DNA of 64,000 bases from positions 72,237-136,236 of the forward strand of contig CAZNEI010000002.1 of NCBI GenBank assembly GCA_964572045.1, read 5' to 3'. Position 1 is the stretch's first letter. Each line of letters begins with the position of its first letter. The stretch is from CBDCKR01 sp964572045. GTDB taxonomy: Bacteria > Gemmatimonadota > Gemmatimonadetes > Longimicrobiales > Gaopeijiaceae. This document shows, one piece after another, positions 16,465 through 24,905 of the stretch. The position numbers and the translations under genes are program-made. Below the pieces are notes generated by a model. It was not told the DNA's origin. It saw nothing but the letters and a program-made list of their open reading frames with translations, and did not search any database.

Positions 16465-17600
16465 AGAGGGTCGGCCTCATCGTGAACCCCATCGCGGGAA
16501 TGGGTGGAAGGGTGGGCCTCAAGGGGACGGATGGCGCGATCGTCGACGCCGCCAGAGCGCTCGGCGCCGTGCCGCAGGCCAGCCGCAAGGCCGCCCGCGC
16601 GTTGCGGCGCCTGTCCCCGGTGGCCGACCGTATCGAGATCCTCACATGCCCCGGCGAGATGGGCGCCGCGGCCGCGGAGTCGGCGGGGCTTGGGGCGTCG
16701 GAAGTGACTGGCGTGGCCGGGCCGCCGACCACCCCGGCCTCCGCGGATCCCACCGGCCCGGAGCACACCAAGGAGGCCGCGCGCGAGATGGCCCGCCGAG
16801 GGGTGGACCTCCTCCTGTTCGCGGGTGGGGACGGGACGGCGCGGGACATCGCCGAAGTGGTGGGCCTCGAGCCACCCGTGCTCGGCATTCCCGCGGGCGT
16901 CAAGATCTACTCCGGGGTCTTTGCCACCACGCCCGAGAACGCCGGGAATCTCGCGGCGCAATTCGTGGCCGGCGGACCCTCGCCCACCCTGCGAGAGGCC
17001 GAGGTCGTCGACGTCGACGAAGAGGCGGTCCGGCTGGGTCGTCTCTCGGCGTCGCTCTACGGCCACCTGAGAGTCCCCGTTGCCAGACAGATGGTCTCGG
17101 GCCCGAAGAGCGGCGCACCCGGAGACGCGGATGCACTCGCCGCGGCAGCTCGGAGCGTGGCCCGCGCGATGGAGCCCGACTGCCTGTACGTCCTCGGGCC
17201 CGGAACGACGACCCGCGCCATCGCGCTGTCCCTCAACCTCGACAGCACACTCCTGGGCGTCGATGCGATCCTCGGCGGACGACTCGTCGGCCAGGACCTG
17301 AATGAACGGCAACTGCTCGCGCTCCTCGAAGACGCTGGCCGCGCGCGGGTCGTCGTGGGCGTGATCGGCGGCCAGGGGTACATCTTCGGACGGGGGAACC
17401 AGCAGATCGGACCCCAAGTCATCCGGCGTGTCGGACGCGAGGGCATCATCGTGGTTGCCACGGTCGCCAAGCTCCTGTCGCTGGCCCGCCGTGTCCTTCT
17501 CGTCGACTCCGGCGACCCGGAGCTGGACCGGGAGCTCGAGGGGTTCATGAGAGTCGTGGTGGGAGCCGAAGAGGAGACGCTGTTCCGGGTGGAGGCCTGA
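16461..17600 (+). CDS. ATP-NAD kinase-like / AcoX-like protein
   Basis: A 379-aa cytoplasmic protein of the ATP-NAD kinase family (COG3199 type). It begins KRVGLIVNPIAG and carries the GGDGT nucleotide-binding motif at 122-126, followed by a GIPAGVK segment. Family members include NAD kinases and AcoX, a protein of unknown role in acetoin operons. It starts at GTG 16461 inside the stop region of the P-protein-like subunit 2, so they are probably made together. It may supply NADP for the operon's dehydrogenases or phosphorylate a small metabolite; the sequence does not decide. Confidence 0.82.
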   Translation: MKRVGLIVNPIAGMGGRVGLKGTDGAIVDAARALGAVPQASRKAARALRRLSPVADRIEILTCPGEMGAAAAESAGLGASEVTGVAGPPTTPASADPTGPEHTKEAAREMARRGVDLLLFAGGDGTARDIAEVVGLEPPVLGIPAGVKIYSGVFATTPENAGNLAAQFVAGGPSPTLREAEVVDVDEEAVRLGRLSASLYGHLRVPVARQMVSGPKSGAPGDADALAAAARSVARAMEPDCLYVLGPGTTTRAIALSLNLDSTLLGVDAILGGRLVGQDLNERQLLALLEDAGRARVVVGVIGGQGYIFGRGNQQIGPQVIRRVGREGIIVVATVAKLLSLARRVLLVDSGDPELDRELEGFMRVVVGAEEETLFRVEA

Positions 17601-17604
17601 GCGG

Positions 17605-19377
17605 ATGCGCGTGACCACCCGCGGCGTGGCAGCTCCCGGAGGAAGCGTCGCGTTCGACTTCGGGGGGCGTCCGATCGCGGCTCTGCCCGGTGAGCCCCTC
17701 GGAGCGGCGCTCCTCGCCGCCGGTGAACGGATCTGCCGGAGGACGCCCTCCGGTGCGCCCCGCGGTCTGTTCTGCGGGATCGGAGTGTGCCAGGACTGCC
17801 TGGTCACGGTGGACGGGGCTCCGAACCAGCGCGCGTGCATGACCGCAGCCCCACGCGGGGCCGCGGTCGAATGCCAGCCGCCTTTCGCGGAGCAGGGGGC
17901 GCCACACCGGGAAGTCGTGCAACACGATCAAGGCACGGATCTCCTGGTGATCGGTGGCGGCCCCGCGGGGTTGGCGGCGGCGTCGATCGCGGCCGAAGCC
18001 GGCCTCGACGTGGTGTTGGTCGACGAGCGCGGGAAGCTCGGCGGCCAGTACTACAAGCAACCGCCGGACGCGTTCGCCGTGAACGACGCGCTCGTGGACC
18101 GCCAGCTCCGGCGCGGCCGGGCGATGACCCGTCGGGTGCAGGAGTCGGGTGCGCGTGTGTTGTCCGGGGTGACGATCTGGGCGGCGTCCGGACCGACCGA
18201 AGTGATGGGGTTGGGGCACACCGCGAGCTACGTGTTTCGGCCGAAGCGACTGATCATCGCCACCGGCGCGTACGACCAGGCCGTGCCGATGCCGGGCTGG
18301 ACGCTCCCAGGGTTCATGACCACAGGGGCGGCGCAGACGCTTCTGCGGGCCTATCAGGTCGCGCCGGGGAGGCGGGTGGTGATCTCCGGCAACGGCCCCC
18401 TCAACGTCCAGCTCGCCGCCGAGCTGACCCGCGCCGGCGTGACGATCGTTGCTCTCGCCGAGCTCGCTTCGGCACCCGGCGTCCGATCGGCACCGCATCT
18501 CGCAGCCATGCTGGGAAACGCCCCGGATCTACTCCGGGACGGCCTGGGCTACCTACGCACTTTGCGGCGGGCGGGCGTGTCCATCCTCTACGGTCACTCG
18601 GTGGTCGCTGCGTCGGGGAGCGAAGGTGTTGCCCGGGCCACGGTGGCGCGTATCGACGGGAGCGGGCGGCCCGTGCCGGGAACGGAGTGCGTGCTCGACG
18701 CCGATGCGGTTTGTGTCGGATTCGGCTTTCTTCCCTCCAGCGACGTCGCCCGGGCTCTCGGCTGTCGGCACCGGTACGATGAGCGCCGCGGGCACCTCGT
18801 CACGGTCCGGGACCGACTCGGCCGCACGACCATAGACGGTGTCGCGGTGGTAGGTGACGGTGGAGGCATCGGCGGCGCTCGGGTGGCCGTGGCGCAGGGG
18901 GTGCTCGCCGGCGTGGACGCGGCCCGATGTCTCGGTGCCGGGGAGTCCCGGGCGCGCGCGCGCGAGGCGCGGCGGGCCGAAAGGACGTTGCGCCGTCAAC
19001 AGCGGTTCCAGCGCGCCCTCTGGGCTTTGTACGATGCACCGCTCATCGGCGACCGGCTGGCGAGGGACGACACGCAGATCTGCCGCTGCGAGGAGGTGAC
19101 TCGTGCTACGATCCACCAGGCGATCGACGACGGTGTGCGCTCACTCGGCGCACTCAAGCGAGTGACCCGCGCGGGCATGGGGCTCTGTCAGGGCCGATAC
19201 TGCGCCGGGATCGTCGCCGGGATGCTCCCGGCGCGCGATCGCCGGGCGACCGACGAGCTGGACTTCTTTGCCCCGCGGGCCCCGTTCAAGCCGGTTCGCA
19301 TCGGCGCGGTGGCACCGGGCCGTTTCACCGACTCCGACATGGCGCGAAGGGGACAAGAAGCCGACCGATCCAGTTGA
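17605..19377 (+). CDS. Fused [2Fe-2S]/FAD/BFD oxidoreductase, HcnA-HcnB or OoxA type
   Basis: A 590-aa chain joining parts that are separate subunits in cyanide synthase, opine oxidase and D-hydroxyproline dehydrogenase. Residues 10-90 form a [2Fe-2S] ferredoxin-like domain with cysteines 57, 62, 65 and 78. Residues 112-470 form a pyridine-nucleotide-type FAD domain with VIGGGPAGLAA (115-125). The end carries a BFD-like [2Fe-2S] motif with C493, C495, C528 and C533. Such chains pass electrons from a DadA-type FAD subunit that oxidises an amino or imino acid. That subunit is probably encoded at 19414-20565. GGAGG precedes ATG 17605, 5 nt after the kinase-like gene. Confidence 0.88.
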   Translation: MRVTTRGVAAPGGSVAFDFGGRPIAALPGEPLGAALLAAGERICRRTPSGAPRGLFCGIGVCQDCLVTVDGAPNQRACMTAAPRGAAVECQPPFAEQGAPHREVVQHDQGTDLLVIGGGPAGLAAASIAAEAGLDVVLVDERGKLGGQYYKQPPDAFAVNDALVDRQLRRGRAMTRRVQESGARVLSGVTIWAASGPTEVMGLGHTASYVFRPKRLIIATGAYDQAVPMPGWTLPGFMTTGAAQTLLRAYQVAPGRRVVISGNGPLNVQLAAELTRAGVTIVALAELASAPGVRSAPHLAAMLGNAPDLLRDGLGYLRTLRRAGVSILYGHSVVAASGSEGVARATVARIDGSGRPVPGTECVLDADAVCVGFGFLPSSDVARALGCRHRYDERRGHLVTVRDRLGRTTIDGVAVVGDGGGIGGARVAVAQGVLAGVDAARCLGAGESRARAREARRAERTLRRQQRFQRALWALYDAPLIGDRLARDDTQICRCEEVTRATIHQAIDDGVRSLGALKRVTRAGMGLCQGRYCAGIVAGMLPARDRRATDELDFFAPRAPFKPVRIGAVAPGRFTDSDMARRGQEADRSS

Positions 19378-19413
19378 TCGCAACGGCGGTGGCCGATCGA
19401 ACGCCGCAGCGGA

Positions 19414-20565
19414 CTAGCGGTAGCGACCGACGGAGAATGCCCTGACATCGACCGCGGGGTCGCGACCCATGATCAGCTGGGCGACCGCTCGCGCGGCCAT
19501 CGGGCCGGCCGTGAATCCGAGCCAAGGGACCGCGTTCATGAAGAACCCCGCAACGCCCGGCGCTTCACCGAGCACGGGCTTCCAGTCCTCCGAGCCGCTC
19601 ACCACGCCGGGCCACGTGCGAAGCAACCGAAGCCTGGACACCGCGGGCACCACCGCCTGTGCCACTTGCAGGTTGGCCCGAAGCGAGGCGGGATCCACGG
19701 CGAGCCGGCCGCCGATCGGGTCGTATCGGGCCGGCCACCCTCCTCCGATCAGGATCCCGCCGCTCGCGGCCTGCTTCAGCGACAGCTTCTCGCTGGCCGA
19801 GTACACGAGATGCGGCACCAGCGGTGCCACCGGTTCCGTGATGCTGACCTGGATCGGGTAGCCGTCGATCGGGATCGAGAGCCCCACCATCCGGGCGACC
19901 CGAGGAGCGTCGGTACCCGCGCAATTCACCACGCGACGGGCCTCGAAGACGCCGCGGCTCGTCTCGGCCCTGAACCCCGAGCGTGTGCGTTCGAGATGTC
20001 GGAGCTCGGTCCTGACCCGAACGTCCGCGCCGCGGGCGGCGGCGGCCCGCGCAAAGGCTGGCGTCGCGAGGAGCGGGTTGGCCTTGCCCTCGGTGGCGCA
20101 GTAGGCGCCACCGCACAGGCTCTCGTTCAGGTAGGGCGCCAAGTCCCGTAGTGCGGCGCGGGAGAGGATCTCGACCGACAGGCCGTGCGCGCGCTCGATC
20201 GCTGCCTTGCGCTCGATGTCCCGCAGCTGCGTGTCGTTTTCGGCGACGAGCAGCCCTCCGCGAAGCGACACCTCGAGGTCCGCACCGAGCTCCTCGCCGA
20301 GACCGGACCAGAGAGAGATCGCTTCGCGCAGGAGCGGAATCGCTTGCGCGTAGGCTTCGGTCCACTGCTCCCCGTACTGAATGAACGGCTCGTGCGGAAT
20401 CTGCGCGTGCAGGCTCCCCGAGTTGCAGCCCGACTGCAGCGTGTTGAGGTCCCGGCGCTCGACCAGGGAGACACCCACTCCTTCGCTGGCCAAGTAGTAG
20501 GCGGTTGCGCATCCCGCGAGACCCCCTCCAACGATGAGAACGTCCGTACGGTGGGCCTCACGCAT
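19414..20565 (-). CDS. FAD amino-acid oxidase/dehydrogenase, DadA/HcnC family
   Basis: A 383-aa flavoprotein of the D-amino-acid dehydrogenase / glycine oxidase / HcnC group. The FAD loop VLIVGGGLAGCATA is at 9-22, the SGCNSGSLHAQ segment follows the second strand, and the C-terminus has the NAVPWLGFTAGP region usual before the FAD pyrophosphate contact. It is likely the catalytic partner of the fused oxidoreductase at 17605, although it faces it on the other strand with 36 nt between the stops. Candidate substrates are glycine, opines, D-hydroxyproline or other imino acids. D-hydroxyproline fits the neighbouring DapA-family genes best, but the epimerase of that pathway is not in the window. 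Confidence 0.87.
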   Translation of the reverse strand: MREAHRTDVLIVGGGLAGCATAYYLASEGVGVSLVERRDLNTLQSGCNSGSLHAQIPHEPFIQYGEQWTEAYAQAIPLLREAISLWSGLGEELGADLEVSLRGGLLVAENDTQLRDIERKAAIERAHGLSVEILSRAALRDLAPYLNESLCGGAYCATEGKANPLLATPAFARAAAARGADVRVRTELRHLERTRSGFRAETSRGVFEARRVVNCAGTDAPRVARMVGLSIPIDGYPIQVSITEPVAPLVPHLVYSASEKLSLKQAASGGILIGGGWPARYDPIGGRLAVDPASLRANLQVAQAVVPAVSRLRLLRTWPGVVSGSEDWKPVLGEAPGVAGFFMNAVPWLGFTAGPMAARAVAQLIMGRDPAVDVRAFSVGRYR

Positions 20566-20683
20566 GGTGTCGGTCGGAAGGGATAGCTACCATGGGACGA
20601 ATCATCGCACCGGCACCCTTCACGGCGCCAGCCACCCGGAGGGCGGGCGACGCGGCGACTGGATTCCATCAGGAGCAGGCATC

Positions 20684-21643
20684 ATGAGCAGACAATTCCG
20701 AGGCAGCTATACGGTGACCGTCACTCCCTTTACCGAAGACGGGGCCAGGATCGATCTCGCGGCCAATGAGCGCTTCCTCGATTGGCAGCTCGACGTGGGC
20801 GTGCCCGGCATCATCATCCTCGGCACCACGGGCGAGTTCCTCACGATCTCCGACGAGGAGCGCTCCCGGTTCATCGAGGCCACGGTGAGCCACGTAGCCG
20901 GCCGCATCCCCGTGCTGGTGGGCACCATGAACGCCTACCCGCCGCGGGCGGCCTGGTACAGCAGGGAGGCGGAGGAGCTCGGCGCCGATGGCCTGATGAT
21001 CATCCCACCCTACTACTACACGCCCACGGACGACGAGATCTTCCGCTACTACGAGACGATCTGCGAAGCGACGTCGCTGCCGATCATGCTCTACAACAAT
21101 CCGTTCACGTCGAACGTCGATATGTCGGCGAAGCTCGTCGGGCGCCTCGTCCGCGCCTTCCCGAACGTTCGTTACATCAAGGAAGCCAGCCAGGACGTCG
21201 GCCGGGTTCACGACATCGTCGAAGAGACCGAGGGCCGCATGTGCGTCTTCGCCGGCGGGCGGATCGTCGAGTCCTTCCGGCTCGGTGCCTTGGGCTACGT
21301 CAACCCGTACGGGAACTACATTCCCCGCGCCTCGCACCGCATCTGGGACTTCCTCGTCGAGGGACGGACCGAGGACGCCAAGCGCATTCAGCGGCTCATC
21401 AACGCCATGGACGCCATCATCGCCGCGGGCCATCCGACCTACGGGCATCAGTGTTACTCGAAGGCGCTCGCGGCCGCTGCGGGGTACCCCGTCGGGGACG
21501 TCCGACCCCCGCTGACGACGTTCGACCGGCTCGGCGACGAGGGACTGGAGCGCCGGGTGCGGCTCGTGAAGATCATGGGCGAGCTGGATGCGCTGATGGA
21601 AGAGCTCGATGCGGCCGAGGTCGTCGCGGCGGGGGCCGTCTAG
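20684..21643 (+). CDS. DapA-family class I aldolase/lyase
   Basis: A 319-aa TIM-barrel lyase with GTTGE, catalytic Y137 in YNNPFTS and Schiff-base K166 in IKEASQD. The DHDPS arginine region is not obvious, so a catabolic member is likely, such as 4-hydroxy-1-pyrroline-2-carboxylate deaminase or an oxo-acid dehydratase. AGGAG lies 8 nt before ATG 20684. It diverges from the DadA-type gene across 118 bp and is followed 14 nt later by an Old Yellow Enzyme gene. It is only distantly related to the DapA homologue at 1405, so the two probably act on different substrates. Confidence 0.9.
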   Translation: MSRQFRGSYTVTVTPFTEDGARIDLAANERFLDWQLDVGVPGIIILGTTGEFLTISDEERSRFIEATVSHVAGRIPVLVGTMNAYPPRAAWYSREAEELGADGLMIIPPYYYTPTDDEIFRYYETICEATSLPIMLYNNPFTSNVDMSAKLVGRLVRAFPNVRYIKEASQDVGRVHDIVEETEGRMCVFAGGRIVESFRLGALGYVNPYGNYIPRASHRIWDFLVEGRTEDAKRIQRLINAMDAIIAAGHPTYGHQCYSKALAAAAGYPVGDVRPPLTTFDRLGDEGLERRVRLVKIMGELDALMEELDAAEVVAAGAV

Positions 21644-21657
21644 GCCTGACGGGCGGC

Positions 21658-22776
21658 ATGGCTCAACCGATGCTCTTCTCGCCCCTCTCGATTCGGGGCC
21701 TGACCTTCCGTAACCGAATCGTGGTCTCGCCGATGTGCCAGTACCGGGCCGTCGAGGGCCGAGTACAGGACTGGCACCTCGCTCACCACTCCCGATTCGC
21801 TCTGGGAGGGGTGGGAGCCGCTCTCGTCGAGGCGACGGGAGTGACCCGCGACGGCCGCATCTCCCCCGGTTGTACCGGCATCTGGGAGGACGACCAGATA
21901 CCGGGCTATCGGCGCATCGCGGAGACGTACCGAGCACAGGGCGTGGCCTCGGGAATCCAGCTCAGCCACGCGGGGCGCAAGGCGAGCACGGCGCGGCCAT
22001 GGGACGGCGGAGCTCCGCTGGCTGCGCAGGGCAACGAACCGGCGTGGGAGACCGTGGGTCCCAGCGCGCTTCCCGCTCAAGAGGGATGGCCACCGCCGAA
22101 GGTTCTCGAAACGGAGGAGATCGAGGAGATCGTGGAGGCGTTTCGAGCGGCCGCGACGCGTGCCCTCGAGGCCGGCTTCGACTTCCTCGAGATCCACGGC
22201 GCACACGGATATCTGCTGCACAGCTTCTTCTCACCGCTGTCGAACCGGCGGACGGACGAGTTCGGGGGTGACCGGGAGCGGCGCATGCGGCTTCCGGTCA
22301 TGGTCGCCGAGGCCATCCGGTCGGCGTGGCCGGCGGAGCGACCCCTGTTCTATCGCGCGTCGGTCATCGACGGCGTCGATGGCGGGATCACGGTGGAGGA
22401 CACGGCCGCGCTCGCGTGCGCCCTCAAAGGGGCGGGCGTGGACGCCATCGACTGCTCCTCCGGGGGTCTCCTCGGCTCCGTGTCGCTCACGAACAAGCTG
22501 CCGCCGCCGGGGTTCCAAGTGCCGCTCGCGGAAGCCGTGCGGCGGGGAGCCGACGTCCCGACCGTGGCCGTCGGCATGTTGACGGAGCCGTGGCAGGCCG
22601 AAGAGGTCCTGCAGAACCGTCAGGCCGACTTCATCGCGATCGCGCGCGAGTTCATCGCGGACCCGAACTGGGCGTATCGGGCGGCCCGGGAACTCGGTCT
22701 GGAAGACCCGCACGGCATCCTGCCGTTCTCGTACGCCTTCTACCTGCGGCGCCGAGCCGAGCTGCAGCGGGCGTGA
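21658..22776 (+). CDS. Old Yellow Enzyme family NAD(P)H:flavin ene-reductase, YqjM-like
   Basis: A 372-aa FMN TIM-barrel. The thermophilic-like/YqjM subclass is indicated by cysteine C27 in VVSPMCQY, the LSHAGRKAS loop and the paired substrate-binding histidines H180 and H183 in HGAHGYLLH. GVGMLTEP and IAREFIADPNW at the end bind FMN phosphate. Such enzymes reduce activated C=C bonds, or in related 2,4-dienoyl-CoA and amine dehydrogenases act on other substrates. It follows the DapA-family gene by 14 nt with a weak ribosome site. A role in reducing an unsaturated oxo-acid product is inferred. Confidence 0.92.
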   Translation: MAQPMLFSPLSIRGLTFRNRIVVSPMCQYRAVEGRVQDWHLAHHSRFALGGVGAALVEATGVTRDGRISPGCTGIWEDDQIPGYRRIAETYRAQGVASGIQLSHAGRKASTARPWDGGAPLAAQGNEPAWETVGPSALPAQEGWPPPKVLETEEIEEIVEAFRAAATRALEAGFDFLEIHGAHGYLLHSFFSPLSNRRTDEFGGDRERRMRLPVMVAEAIRSAWPAERPLFYRASVIDGVDGGITVEDTAALACALKGAGVDAIDCSSGGLLGSVSLTNKLPPPGFQVPLAEAVRRGADVPTVAVGMLTEPWQAEEVLQNRQADFIAIAREFIADPNWAYRAARELGLEDPHGILPFSYAFYLRRRAELQRA

Positions 22777-22885
22777 GCAGGGCACGGCGGAGGTCGGGCA
22801 TCGCTGCCCTGTCGCTCGAAGGTCGACGCCCGAGACCGTGCGGGACCGAAGACGCAGCGGGCCGAAGGGCCATGGAGGCGGGCAG

Positions 22886-23653
22886 ATGCGTGAACTGAGA
22901 GACAAGACGGTACTCCTCACCGGCGCCTCCACCGGGATTGGCGCCGCGGTCGCACGAGCGCTGGCTCGCGAGGGGTGCTACCTGGCCGCCCACTACCACA
23001 CCCACCTGGAAGGGGTGGAGCGGGCGACGGCCGACCTCCCCAGCGACCGCAAGCTCCTCCTTCGCTCGGACTTCTCGCGAGCCGGGGGTGCCGACGCGCT
23101 GTGGGATGAGGCGATGGCATGGCGCGGGCGCGTCGACGTGCTGGTGAACAACGCGGCGACGCTGCTCTTCGAGACCGGGATCGATGCGCCGGACGAGGAC
23201 TGGGACCGAGTGTGGTCGGAGTCCCTGCAGGTCAACGTGCTGGCCCCGGCGCGACTGCTGCGAAACGCGGTGCGCCACTTCCGCGAGATCGGGGGTGGCA
23301 TCACGGTGACGATGGGCAGTTGGGTGGGGCAGCGCGGGAGCTCGGTCGCCGATCTGATCGCCTACGCCGCCTCCAAGGCGGCGCTCCGCGCAGCCACGCA
23401 GACCGTCGCCCGAAACTTCGCTCGCGAGAACGTGCTGGCCTACGTGATCTCGCCCGGCGTGGTTCGCACGGAGATGTCGGAGCGCGCGGCGGCGCGGATG
23501 GGCGGGGAAGCGGCCGTGACCGCCGGCCTTCCGATGGGCGAGTGGGTGCCGCCCAGCGACTTGGCTGAGCTGGTGGTGTTCCTGGCCTCGGGGAGGTGTC
23601 GACACCTGACGGGGGCTACGCTCGAGGTGAACGGGGCGAGCTGGGTTCGTTGA
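22886..23653 (+). CDS. Short-chain dehydrogenase/reductase
   Basis: A 255-aa classical SDR with TGASTGIG (12-19), NNAA in place of NNAG at 88-91, and Ser145, Tyr160, Lys164 (YAASK). ATG 22886 has GGAGG 7 nt upstream. The arginine/histidine-rich region after strand 2 gives no clear cofactor preference. It sits 109 nt after the Old Yellow Enzyme and overlaps the next permease start, so reductase and permease are probably co-expressed. It is not closely related to the duplicated SDRs at 5348 and 24964. The substrate is unknown. Confidence 0.9.
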   Translation: MRELRDKTVLLTGASTGIGAAVARALAREGCYLAAHYHTHLEGVERATADLPSDRKLLLRSDFSRAGGADALWDEAMAWRGRVDVLVNNAATLLFETGIDAPDEDWDRVWSESLQVNVLAPARLLRNAVRHFREIGGGITVTMGSWVGQRGSSVADLIAYAASKAALRAATQTVARNFARENVLAYVISPGVVRTEMSERAAARMGGEAAVTAGLPMGEWVPPSDLAELVVFLASGRCRHLTGATLEVNGASWVR

Positions 23654-24834
23654 CGTCTCGGCGGCGGTGGCTCCTCATCGTCGGCATCGCCCTCGTCGCG
23701 CTGAACCTCCGTCCGGCGATCACGAGTGTCGGGCCCCTGGTCCCCACGATCCGACGAGCCACGGAGCTCTCCAACCCCGCGCTCGGCTTGCTCACGACCC
23801 TGCCGCTTCTCGCCTTCGCGTGGGTCTCGCCAGTCACTTCCGTCCTGAGCCGCCGGATCGGCGTCGAGCGGGCGGTGCTTCTCGCACTGGCGCTGCTCAC
23901 CGTCGGAACGGGTCTCCGGGCCGTCGAGTCGGTCGTGGTACTCTATCTGGGGACAGCACTCCTGGGCATCGGGGGCGCGCTCGGCAACGTCCTCCTGCCG
24001 GTGCTGGCGAAGCGTGACTTCCCGGCCCGCGTCGGGCCGATCACGAGCCTGTACTCGAGCATGATGGGGCTCGGCGCGACCGCGGCGGCGGGGCTGAGCG
24101 TTCCGCTGGCGGTCGTCCTCGGGTGGCGGGGAGCGCTGGGCATCTGGGTGCTCCCGGCGGCGCTGGCGCTGGTCGTGTGGCTCGCGCAGCGCTCCCCGCC
24201 GCGCCCGGTGCCATGGGTCGCGCGCCCGGACGGGGTGACGCTCCGGGTCGTGGGACGCTCGAAGCTGGCCTGGCAGGTGGCGCTCTACATGGGCCTCCAG
24301 TCTCTCACGTTTTACGTGATCATCGCATGGCTCCCCGACCTCCTGCAGGGGCGCGGTCTCAGCGAGGCGGCCGCCGGTTGGTTGCTCGCTCTCGCTCAAG
24401 CCATCGGACTCCTGGGAACCGCTCTCGTACCGCTTTGGGCCGGAAGACTGGCCGACCAGCGCCGGATCGTCTGGACCCTGGCCGTTCTCGAGGCGGTCGG
24501 ACTGGGCGGCTTGCTCCTGCCGGGCGGTTGGTTCGTGGCCCTCTGGGTCACCCTGCTAGGCTTTATCATGGGCGGCACCTTCGGGCTGGCTCTGACGCTC
24601 CTCGTGCTCCGGGCGCCGGACACCGAGTCCGCGGGCCAGCTCTCGGGCATGAGCCAGTCGGTGGGGTACTTCGTGGCTGCCATCGGCCCTCCGGCGTTCG
24701 GCTACCTTTACGACCTGACCGCGGGATGGACGGTCCCGCTCCTGCTCCTCGGGGGGGTGCTGGTCGGGAAGGTGCTGTCGGGGCTTCGGGCCGGCCGGCA
24801 GGGCCTCATCGCCACCGGCGTCCGAGTGCGCTGA
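23650..24834 (+). CDS. MFS transporter, CynX/NimT family
   Basis: A 394-aa, twelve-segment inner-membrane carrier. The first segment carries NLRPAITSVGPLVPTI, a strong mark of the CynX/NimT group named for cyanate and 2-nitroimidazole transport but of broad or unknown substrate in most bacteria. The TTG at 23650 overlaps the SDR stop (TTGA); a GTG at 23596 would start inside the SDR gene, so the start is uncertain. It is the last gene of the 20684-24834 operon and probably moves the operon's substrate or product. There is no cyanase in the window, so cyanate transport is not supported. Confidence 0.88.
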   Translation: MTSRRRWLLIVGIALVALNLRPAITSVGPLVPTIRRATELSNPALGLLTTLPLLAFAWVSPVTSVLSRRIGVERAVLLALALLTVGTGLRAVESVVVLYLGTALLGIGGALGNVLLPVLAKRDFPARVGPITSLYSSMMGLGATAAAGLSVPLAVVLGWRGALGIWVLPAALALVVWLAQRSPPRPVPWVARPDGVTLRVVGRSKLAWQVALYMGLQSLTFYVIIAWLPDLLQGRGLSEAAAGWLLALAQAIGLLGTALVPLWAGRLADQRRIVWTLAVLEAVGLGGLLLPGGWFVALWVTLLGFIMGGTFGLALTLLVLRAPDTESAGQLSGMSQSVGYFVAAIGPPAFGYLYDLTAGWTVPLLLLGGVLVGKVLSGLRAGRQGLIATGVRVR

Positions 24835-24881
24835 GAGGGGGGCTTTCACCTGGCTCCTTAGGGTCCACAGGTGATGCCGAT

Positions 24882-24898
24882 GCCGGCTCGGCTGCCGG
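24882..24898 (+). terminator. Possible hairpin after the CynX-type permease
   Basis: GCCGGC, a 6-nt loop and GCCGGC again can fold into a short GC stem 48 nt after the permease stop, just before the duplicated segment. There is no T-run, so termination is only suggested. Confidence 0.3.
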
Positions 24899-24905
24899 CC
24901 GGATC

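Noticed and set aside
17605..24834. A cyanide or cyanate system from HcnAB-like, HcnC-like and CynX-like genes
   Set aside because: The names come from families with many functions. There is no cyanase or cyanide-detoxifying gene, and the fused chain also fits opine and hydroxyproline enzymes.
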